A stretch of 64,000 nt of DNA from Gambelia wislizenii (taxonomy: Eukaryota; Chordata; Lepidosauria; Squamata; Crotaphytidae). Below are positions 55,010-64,000 of the stretch, one piece after another (the stretch's first letter is position 1; every line of letters begins with the position of its first letter). The DNA is taken from assembly GCA_030847615.1 (NCBI GenBank), contig JAUMIR010000002.1:195531809-195595808 (forward strand), given 5' to 3'. Position numbers and translations under genes: made by a program. The notes under the pieces are model-generated. The model was not told the DNA's origin, did no database searches, and saw nothing but the letters and a program-made list of their open reading frames with translations.

Positions 55010-57355
55010 CAGGTTGCTTACCTGTAATTGTGGTTCTTTCAGTGATCATCGGTGAACTCATACAAATGGGTCATCTGCACCTGCACAGTGCATCTCTCAG
55101 AACCTTCTAGACCTATGCAATATGTGTTTTGGCAGTAGCCCCTCCCCCCATCTTGTGTGTGCATAACCAGCGCGCTTTTCGCAAAACTCCTCAGTTTCCT
55201 GGATGCCAAAACAGCAGCCCAGGAACAAGGAGGCAGGACACAACGAGGGGAGGATGGGTGGGGTTGTGTGAGCCTCTGGAACATCCGACAAAAGGCCCTA
55301 TGATCTATGTAGTAAACATCTAGGCACTGAAGAGAACAATCAAGATTCAAGTAGGGCTTTGCATGAATGTAGGAAGCACCATGTCCTGAGTAACATGAAA
55401 GGCAGAGACTACATTAGGAAGGAAGAAAACATCAAGTCTGAGAACCACTTTGTCCTTATGGAAATGAAGGTAAGGTGGATCAGCTTCATAAGGCACAGAG
55501 TTCACTTGCCTTCTTCGCTGAGGTTATGGCCGCCAAGAAGGGTTTCTTAACAACTGGGAGAGAACCAGTTCAAAGCTCCAGTGAGCCACTGGACCTGTCA
55601 CAGGTGGATGTAGATTCTTGTATCCCCTGAGGAACATCTTGATCAAGGGATGGAGAAAACAGGAAGCCTTGCCAAGGTTTTTTAAATTTCAGATTGTCAA
55701 CAGGCAACTTCTGATCGATGAAAGGGGAAGTCCTTTGTCCAATAAAGAAACAAGAAAGTCCAGAACATGACTGAACTGCACTTCAGCAGGAGAGACACCC
55801 TGAGGTGCTACAAACTGGAAGACTTTGTTTCACTTAGAGGAGTACGAACATTGAGTGGTAGGTCTATGTGCTGCACAGAGCACACATCCGATAGCATCTG
55901 ACAGAGATATTACAGGAAGAGTCTCCAAGCAGCCAGCTTGACTCCTCTTGGAACAGGTGGATCAGGGAGGTGAACCAGGGTTGTCTCGACCTCCACAGCG
56001 TGACCAGAATACACCTTGCTCTGTCCAACATATCTTGGCTATCACCCTGGTGGCAAGGGGAAACAGCAGAAAAGCATACATGATGGGGAAAAGAAATAAA
56101 AAAGGAATACATTGCCTAATGAGCCCCTCCCTTGGTGGGCTCTAGAACAAAAGATCTTGCACTGCTTGCTCTGAGAGGACACAAAGAGGTGCACAGCTAG
56201 TGTGCCCAACTTCCTGAAGATTTTTCAGAGAGTGCCTGGATGTAGCTTCCATTCATGACAAAACACAGGTACTCTGCCCAGAGTGTCTGCTAAGGCATTC
56301 TACTCTTCTGGAGGATGGATAGCAGGTATAAGGGTTCCTCAAGGAATGTACCAGTTCCATAGAAGAATTATGAGGCACAGCAAAGTATCTGATCTTACTC
56401 GTCCCTGTTTGTTTAGGTAGAAAAACAAGGGTAAGGCCTATTCAAATGACCCAAAAGTCTTTATAACTGCTAGCATCTAATGAGCATTGATGTGGAGAGC
56501 GCTCTCTTCAGGAGACCAGCAGCCCCTGACCATCAGCCGTGCAAAGTGAGCATCCCAGCCTTCGAGACAAGCATCTGTATTGACCACCACTGTGGGCTGT
56601 GGAGGAAGGAATGGCATTCCAGCCTGGACATTCCAGGAGTCCATCCACCACCTTATGGAACAATGTTCATGCTATGCAGAATTGTAAACCTCTTGTGAGG
56701 CAAGTCAGAGAAAGGATCAAAGCATGGCAGGAATGATGCCTGCAGAAGTCTCATCCTGAACCTTCCTAAGGGTGTCACAGAAGTTTTTGAAGCCCTAAGA
56801 GGACTTGGATGTCTCTGGCACATACTTTTCAATTGTGAAGACACCAAAGGGTGGCCCTGTGGAGAATGAGATTCCTGTCATCTGGAAGAAAAGCAGCCTA
56901 AGCATGAGAGTCTAGGAAAGCCCCTATAAACTGCACCCTTTGGGCTGGTCCTACGTGGCACTTTTCATGATTATGATGAGGCCCAAAGAGTCCAAAAGCC
57001 AATGTGTGAAATGTATGTTTAGAATGAGCAACCAAGAGCCAATTTTCTATCTGTGTGTGTGGGGGGGGATGACACCTTGCTGACCAAGCCAAGCAGCCAC
57101 AACCACCATGCACTTGGTGATCACATACGGAGCAGTGCAAAGGCCAAAGGGAAGGACGCAAAATAATAGGCAGAGATGGGATAGGACTTGTACCCCACTG
57201 AGTCAAGTTTCTTGCCTTTCCTCTTTGGTGTAGAGGGGAGCTTTTGTGACTATCTTGACTGGGTAGTATCCACAATAATGGAATTTGGTTTTGGATGCTA
57301 GAAAAGCCACTCAAGCCTGCCTCCACCACCTTATAGAGACCCCTATCTTCTTAGA
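55010..57355 (-). mobile_element. DIRS-like retroelement, downstream part
   Basis: Broken minus-strand frames show, in order: the end of gag (LYKVVEAGLSGFSSIQN), RT (VLPFGLCTAPYVITKCMVV, then AQRVQFIGAFLDSHA), an RNase H-like region, and a tyrosine-recombinase-like region (SLLDKGLPLSSIRSCLLTI, then KDKVVLRLDVFFLP). The left terminal sequence is GTTGCTTACCTGTAATTGTG. Gag joins RT near 57165 with the first part of RT missing. DIRS identity is from RT/recombinase motif order. Confidence 0.7.
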
Positions 57356-58321
57356 GGTTGAAGGGATGGGCGATGTTGTTGCCCAAGACTTCATAACAAC
57401 CTGGGGCGTGGCTTGGAGAGCACCAAACGGACACTTAGTTCTCTCACTCCAGGAGACACCCAGTGCTTTTTGCATTCTACTTCACACAGTGAGTTCTAAT
57501 TTTAACAAATTTTGGTGCCCCATTCTGGGGAACATCTCAACCAGCATCTGGAAGTGTGAGCCACACTCTTACAAGTTATTTTTCACCTGAAGAGCAGTTG
57601 ATGCAGAATCCTCTTCACAAGTGGAGGAGGACAATATGGCATATGACCAATCAAGAAATAATAAAGCCACAGTGGGAAAATTGACCCAAAAATGAATGAC
57701 CATCTATGCGAACTCTTTAAAAGAATAATGGGCAGACTTTTAAGAAATAAATGATATCCTAGATCTTAAATTTAACAAACTCACAGCTAGAATTTCTAAA
57801 ACTGAAACTGAAGCATTAGATCTCGGTTTAAAACATGAATGCTTACTCAGCCTGCTCCATGAACATTCATATCTTCTCAAGAGTAAGACTGAGGGCTAGG
57901 AGAACAGAAGTTTCAGGCTTAACCTTTGCTTTCGCAGAATTCCTGAGGGCAAGAACAGTGACAATGTTGCTAAGCTGCTCATAACATGGCTTACCCAAAT
58001 ATGCCCTGATTTTAGGCTGACAGAAGAACTAGAACATGTGCATGGATCTAGAAGTGCAAAGCCCAAGCCGTGGGCCCCAGAGAGCATGAGATGTGATTGT
58101 GCAAACTGCACAATATCCCCATAAAATCCAAGTCTTGAAAGCACTTAGCACTTTGCCTAATCTGCAATACAAGGATGAGGATGTGCAGGCATATCAGGAT
58201 ATCTCCGCTGATACCCTTAAACGGTGCAAGGAATTCTACCCGTTCACTGAACAGCTTCGTAAAGAGGGCATTCACTACCAATGGGGGTTTCCCTTCAAGA
58301 TCATAATACATAATTCAAATA

Positions 58322-58533
58322 CAGGTCAATCCCCATATCCACGGATTCATTTATCCACATCAGAAAAAAATGTTCTCTCTAGCATTTCTAGGTCCCCCAA
58401 TGTGATTCTATGGTCAATTCCTGGTATTGGTCTTATTGAAAATAACAGTGTTCCTTATTATCCATGTTTTCAGGTATCCACGGGGGGAGGGGGTATTGGA
58501 AGGCATCCCTCATGAATACAGGGGTTAACCTGT
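58322..58533. mobile_element. Tigger-like MITE in L1 ORF1
   Basis: TACAGGTCAATCCCCATATC at the left and AATACAGGGGTTAACCTGTA at the right are inverted and TA-bordered. L1 ORF1 sequence continues on both sides. Confidence 0.8.
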
Positions 58534-59834
58534 ACGTTGAAAGCATTCTCCACTTCTCAGATACAAGTGGTATGTGAAAGCCTGGATATTCCACCATTTA
58601 AAGAGTTTGAGGGGCTGTCCATAAGGAAACCCCATGAGAAGAAAATAATGGGGAGCATGACTTCAGTTGAGAATGAGCCTCTGGAAAAAAAGCGGGTGTT
58701 TACTTGTGCTCACTTTGCTAATCTTGTGTTGGGTAATGCTGGGGCATTATTAATGATTGTGCAACTCCCTACTGCCAACTTCAAATAAATCCCCCCACCC
58801 ACTACCCCTTGAATGTAGCTGATCAATTGATTTGGCAACAGGACACCCAACAAATGGAGAGTCTTCATAACCTGGGCTTGACCATGTTCTTGGTTATAGT
58901 TAGAACTGAATGTTTATTGTTTACAAGTTAATATTAGCATAATCTTGAATGACTTCTGCATGCCAATCATACTATTGCTATGCACCGTGGTTTTATGCAT
59001 TGGGGAAGGAGTGTGTAATAATTTGCCAACTCTGAATCATGAGTAATCTCATGATATTGTTGTTCAACGTCAATGGTCTGGATTCCCCAGTGAAGATATG
59101 GAGAGTACTAAAGATAATTAAATCTAACAATCCAGACATTATCCTACTGCAGGACACCCACAGGCACAGAACGAATCAAAATATATTATCTCACAGTTGT
59201 TTAGGTAAACAGTTCTGCACAGGTTGGTCATCCAAAGCAAGAGGAATAGTGATCCTTTTAGCTGCGAGCTTACCTTTTGAAGACACCAGGATCCTTCCGG
59301 ACCCAGATGGACTCCTTGTATGTATAAACAGCACTCCAGCAGTCAAGATGCTCACAATCTGCTCCTACTATGCTCCCATGCAGGTTCAAAAAAGTTTTTT
59401 TTTACTCATTTGTTTTCTTGGAAGACTTTGCTGAAGGGGAAATGTTATTGCGGGGGCACTCAAATATGGTAATGGACATTGGCTACAACAAAACGACAAC
59501 ACATTCCACACAAGTTAAACAGCAGTCTGACCTGTCTGGGCTAATCTCCTCTCATCATTTGATTGATGCTTAGAGGAATAAGCACCCTCTGGGAAGGGAT
59601 TATACCTATTTTTCAGCAAGATTTAACTCATATTCTCAAACAGACCATATTTTGGCTTTCTCCTCTATTTGCTCACAAGTGGCGAAAACTTCCATAGGAA
59701 CACCCTGTTTATCAGATCATGCTTCTCTTACCAAACTGGATGTGGAACATTGTTGAGTGTAGTGCCCATACATGGACACTGAACACAAGTTTGCTGGCAA
59801 ATCAGACACTTGTTTCCAAGATCAATAGGGATAT

Positions 59835-60523
59835 TGTCATGTCTTGTGAGTCTGACGAGGGTATGGAATCGGGAGGACATGGCAGGGAACAGCCCTATGG
59901 ACCCCAGCACAGGTTTATCTACACCTGTGCCAGCAGAGAACTCTGTCAACCTGAAAGAAGAAGTGCCTGGTCCTAGTGGGTTGGCACCCGTTCCAGCAGA
60001 GAGCCCAGCCAAGTCTGATAAGGAGGAAGACAAGGAAACAAACTTACCCATACCATACTTCAGCCAGCAGAGATCTGAAAAGGAAGCTAGGAGGAGATTG
60101 ATGAGGCTTTATTTGAAACACCGGCTCATTAAGGACCACGTGGCACAGCCTTGATTGCTGTATATACACCTTGGGGGAGCTATGGAGCCTTTGTCAGAGA
60201 TCAACTGATCTTCCTGGAGAAAGCTTCCTGTTGGTTATCTTTGACTCCGTGTTCCTGCTGCCTTGACTCCTGTTTAGACCTTGGACTGATCCTGACTATG
60301 CTGTTGCCTGATCCCGTTGACCTATGGACTTGCTTTTGGGACCCACACGGACATGCGTAAGTCTATGATTCTTGGGCTGTTTGCTAGACTACTCTTTGCA
60401 TATCCCTGTTTGTTTCTGTCGACTCTTATCTGGACTTTACTTAAACTGCCTTGTTATTAAGAGTTGGCTGCTTTCCGAGATTTTGTTTATACTTTTGCCA
60501 GCATTTGGCTGCTTTCCCATACA
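59835..60523 (+). mobile_element. Solo LTR with 5-bp target duplication GATAT
   Basis: This 689-bp segment starts TGTCATGTCTTGTGAGTCTG and ends GCTGCTTTCCCATACA. It is flanked by GATAT at 59830-59834 and 60524-60528. L1 endonuclease/RT linker sequence resumes after it. An open frame (59810-60154) overlaps it but has no recognisable domain. Strand is nominal; family is unknown. Confidence 0.8.
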
Positions 60524-62516
60524 GATATTAACAATTATTTTATAATGTGCACCCAGATATAAGTAATGCTATTAAATGGGATGCCTTAAAAGCTGTCCTT
60601 AGAGGCAGCTTTACAAGTGAATCAGACTATATTAATAAACACAAAGAAAAAGAGAGAGGGGAATTAATAATCTAAATTGATCATTTATCTAAACAACATA
60701 AAAGTAATAATAGCACTAAAACAGCCTCTGAGCTTTCTGCCAGAAGAGCTGTGCTGCTTGCATTAGATACAGATGAAATCCACACATCATCTGTCTATCT
60801 CAAAAGGAATCATTATGAATTTGGAAACAAGTAATCTAAAATGCTAGCTAGCCTTGTAAATAAAAGGAGAAGAAATAACATCCTTGCTATATGAACAGAT
60901 ATTTCAAAGCACAATGACTGATTCCAAAAGAATTCTAAAACACTTTTAGAGAGTTCTATGAAAAGTTACTTCTGAGCTAACAGGGGAGGAGGATATTGGA
61001 CACTGTATGTGTTCTTTACCAACCAAATCCATCAGCAATGAACATTGGGAGATGCTGAAGAGCCCAATTACCCCAGAAGAAGCTACTGCTGCAATAAAAA
61101 GACTGAAAATGGTAAATCCCAAGGCCCTGATGTATTTGGTGGTGAATTTGTTAAAAACTGCTATGTTAACAAGGATTTGGGGAGAAATCTGTAAATTTAA
61201 TTCAAACTCTATACACAGAGGCCTTTCCCTCAGTCCCAATTTGTCTCTCCAGGGGCACCTGTCCAGGTTGGCCTTTATCTCCACTTCTGTTCATAACTGC
61301 ATGGAAGCATATAGAACCTCTTTCTAAGAGAAACTCTAGTTGTCTGGCAATGATGGATGAAATAGGCAACCATTTCCTTTTCACCCCCTCCCCCCGTTTC
61401 CTCATTATTTCACACATATGCAGTTTAGGGCTCTCAAGGAACCCAATTTCTGGATTATCAGTGCCTTAACTGATAATGGTACATGCATGTATCTTACTAA
61501 TGTTCAAAATAAGTTAAAAGTTTGGAGTTTTCATGGCTACAACCAATCCAAATAAGTTCATTTGTCAACATGTGGGTCAGACACCACGGGGCTCCACAAT
61601 CACCCACCCAGTTCAAACACATCTGTATTAATATGGTGATTATATTAAGAACATAGCTTCTCTGCTTTATAAGCTTATAGCGGATGTGAAGTTTGGTAAA
61701 CCAATTGGTGTAAATTTTGCTTGGGAAGCAGATCTTGGCATAGAAATTACAGACGAGCAATGGTGCAGAATCTGGTCCTCACTCCACAACCGCTCCATCT
61801 CCTCTAGCAGCAAGGAGTGTATGCTAAAATTAGTCCACAGGTGATACTGGACTCCAGATAAGCTTGCAAAAATCACTCCTGATGTCTCTCCTTCATGCTG
61901 CAGGGGATGTAGCAACAAAGGCACCTTAGAACACTTCTGCCTTGAGCGCCCTAAAGTTAACAAATTTTGGAACAAGGTTATGCAGCTAATTGTTAACCAG
62001 AATGTTAAGTGCTATAGAACCTTGTTTCTCTTATCTATTTTCTGGAGTGAAAATGCAAATTTGCATCAGAGAGAGCTAACATCCTTGTTGCTTTTGGTGG
62101 GAACTTATGGAAATAGCCCAAGAGTGGAAGACGCTAAACAACTTATCCAAGTGTTCTTAGCTGGACAGAATCTGGTCAATCACACTGGCCAAGAAACTCA
62201 CTTATAACTTAAAATGAGTCAGAGGTCTAAAAACAAAGGAAAATTTTGAACAGATATAGTTTCACTTTATTGTATATGCCAACAAGGAGGCTTCTCCATG
62301 GGGGTCCCTCCACCTTCCCTGATGAGATTTTGGAGAAATTGTTTGAATGTAGAACTTTGCTGTTGCAATATGAGATCAGATGATGCTAATTGTTGTTTTC
62401 TTTGTTGTTGTTATATCATTGTTAAAGTTTGTTTTAAGTATGTTGTTAGCCACCTTGAGTCCCATTGTTAGACGAAAGGCAGGATATAAATGAACAAAAT
62501 AGTAGTAATAATAACT

Positions 62517-62735
62517 ACAGTTGTCCCTTCATATTCGCTGAGGTTTGGTTCCAGGATCCCCCATGGATATCAAAATCCATGAATACTCAAGTTCCATTAT
62601 ATGCAATGGCATAGCAAAATGGTGTCCCTTATATAAGATGGTAAAATCAAAGGTTTGCTTTTTGGATTATTATTTTTTAAAGAATATTTTCAAGACATGA
62701 ATAGCAAATCCATGGATGTGGAGGGACAATTCCGT
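62517..62735. mobile_element. Tigger-like MITE in L1 3' UTR
   Basis: TACAGTTGTCCCTTCATATT at the left and GGATGTGGAGGGACAATTCC at the right. The same family as 44677-44908, with the same internal words. Confidence 0.8.
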
Positions 62736-62783
62736 TTGTAATGTAAAGCAACATAAGAATTTAATCATTAAAAAAAAAAAAAA

Positions 62784-64000
62784 CTTCCTAACAAGGGAAG
62801 CAACAGATAGAGGCTGGTGCAGGAGGTTAACTTTGGACACACTGGAAAACTGGGTCCAATACCTAGGGTTCTGCTTGCTTCACTTGTAGGTCCAGTGCTT
62901 TGGCATCCAAAGCATCTAGTCAGCGAAAGATTAGACATCATTTGTGGGAGAAGCCGAACCACATTTGTCTACCAGTGCTGGAGGGAAATTTCAAGTAGGG
63001 AAGTTGGAGGAGTCCGAAGACGAATCCAAGTCTCCATCTAAAACTTGAAGACTCTGGCTGAACTGTAGCCTGGGATGGACAAGCTGGAGAAACTGTCACA
63101 GGACAACCACATCTTGAATCTATCCCTGGTACTGTTGAGGGTCAAGATCTAGAAGGACCTGGTGATGGAGAATGTACCTGAGTTGGAAACATGGGATGAA
63201 CAGCCCTTGGAAAGGATTGTGATTTAGACAGAGTCGATGAAGGATACTTGGTCCAACTACCATAGCCATCAGTACCACCTTTGGTACAGAATCATGGTGC
63301 CAATGACAAGAATAGTGTGGGTCGTCAATCTTCCCATGAAGACGAGGATATTCATACTCTCTGCAGTAATAATAGTCTAGGGAAGTTGAGCAATCGTAGT
63401 AATAGTATAGATACTCCAGATGGTGGGAATGAGATCTACTGCACCATGCCCTCTTTTCATGGTGTCTGTAGGGCTCTTGATGATATCAAGATGAGTAACA
63501 AGACCAATGTATACAAGGGCTATGGGACTGAGATCACCATGAACGCAAGCTAAATGAGCTAGAGCGCGAGTGTGATCTGGTTGAACGGCAGCGATAACGC
63601 GGTCAAAACTGACATGGTGATGGAACCAGAGAAGAAGATGATCCCGATCCCGAGGAGGGAACAGCATGTCTTGATGGCCTTGCTCAGGTGATGTGGAAGG
63701 GACAGGAAGCCTAAGAGAGGAATGAAGAATCTCACCCTGTAGCAATAATGAATATCTGTGGAGATTGTTCTGAGGTGGGTACACTGGAAATAACTTCCAT
63801 GTGCTCAGATAAATGTCTGGGTCCAACCAAAATCAAGGCAGAAAGCTCCCTTTCTTGTATCTGCCCAGTTGGTTCTTGCTGAACTGGAAGACAAGGAGAT
63901 AGCTCTGGACGGCACTATGGCAACTTTTCAGAACACTGTCATGAGGCCTCCAGATCCTTAGCCCTCTTCTTTTTCTTGTGCCTTTTATGCACAGGTTGCT
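62784..64000 (-). mobile_element. DIRS-like retroelement, gag part (continues past the window)
   Basis: The minus-strand open frame 63377-63826 (149 codons) starts MDPDIYLSTWKLFPVYPPQN. Further broken frames have PTNDV with MLWMPKHWTYK and VSKVNLLHQPLSVASLV, matching the downstream gag seen at 57170-57355. The L1 at 57356-62783 separates them. The upstream end is outside the window. Confidence 0.6.

Larger units (their letters stand above)
57356..62783 (+). mobile_element. Old L1-type LINE inserted in the DIRS gag
   Basis: Plus-strand remains appear in order. ORF1 (about 57750-58790) has AYQDISADTLKRCKEFYPFT with EGIHYQWGFPFKIIIHN. The endonuclease (59039-59573) has MILLFNVNGLDSPVK and NPDIILLQDTHR. 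The RT start (61007-61284) has SPITPEEATAAIKRLKM. The C-terminus (61680-62205) has WYWTPDKLAKI and CSNKGTLEHFCLE. A 3' UTR and an A13 tail at about 62771-62783 follow. CTTCTTAG before and CTTCCTAA after may be the decayed target duplication. Confidence 0.75.
27722..64000 (-). other. Region upstream of the first UNK exon found; probable intron 1
   Basis: No host coding exon was recognised here on either strand. The space is filled mainly by the mobile elements listed separately. Stretches 27722-28410, 28721-29329, 33486-34127, 35425-37572, 46050-47064 and 54000-55009 show no gene, RNA gene or repeat that I can name. If UNK exon 1 lies further right, as its phase demands, this is intron 1. In human, as I recall, UNK starts beside H3-3B, and no histone gene is visible here. 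Confidence 0.6.

Noticed and set aside
59810..60154. 114-codon plus-strand frame with Pro/Glu-rich sequence
   Set aside because: It starts in decayed L1 and continues into a solo LTR bounded by a 5-bp duplication. It has no domain and is not a host gene.
1..64000. CRISPR arrays, bacterial operons or a phage-type defence system
   Set aside because: No regularly spaced repeats, and the genomic character (spliced gene, LINEs, SINEs, MITEs) is vertebrate.

Overview
The window is vertebrate nuclear DNA. It carries a multi-exon gene with clean GT/AG introns, and everything else is AT-rich sequence packed with retrotransposons and MITEs. The mix of CR1, L1, L2-like, BovB/RTE-like, Penelope-like, DIRS-like and Ty1/copia elements with 5S-rRNA-derived SINEs points to a squamate reptile, most likely a lizard. 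The species cannot be named from sequence alone. Nothing here is bacterial, so operons and ribosome-binding sites do not apply.

The only host gene I can support is UNK (unkempt family CCCH zinc finger), on the minus strand. Thirteen coding exons lie between 27721 (5'-most) and 4332 (3'-most). All boundaries are GT/AG and all phases agree, giving 1781 coding bases. They encode the six-CCCH-finger RNA-binding half and the Ser/Pro-rich middle of the protein. The first coding exon would lie to the right of 27.7 kb and was not found. The coiled-coil and RING-like C-terminal exons would lie left of base 1. The 36 kb right of 27.7 kb is therefore probably UNK intron 1.

Layout: 1-28 kb holds UNK exons and repeat-bearing introns (Penelope fragments, CR1, BovB, 5S and tRNA SINEs, hAT and Tigger-like MITEs). 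A promoter-like patch lies at 28.4-28.7 kb. A decayed Ty1/copia element with a CR1 inserted in its gag spans 29.3-33.5 kb. MITEs lie at 34-35.4 kb. A CR1 piece and an LTR with a tRNA-Leu-type primer site lie at 37.6-38.8 kb. A 5'-truncated L1 with a perfect 17-bp target duplication spans 38.9-43.2 kb. A head-to-head Penelope composite, itself hit by another LINE with a 74-bp duplication, spans 47.1-51.0 kb. A DIRS-like element from 55 kb to the right edge is split by an old L1, which in turn holds a solo LTR and MITEs.

The most interesting signals outside known genes are: a long near-palindromic hairpin in a UNK intron (9664-9759); hammerhead-ribozyme-like cores in Penelope terminal repeats, one of them complete (638-680); a copia primer-binding site matching the anticodon region of initiator tRNA-Met rather than a tRNA 3' end; and a 48-nt frame-preserving exon in UNK.
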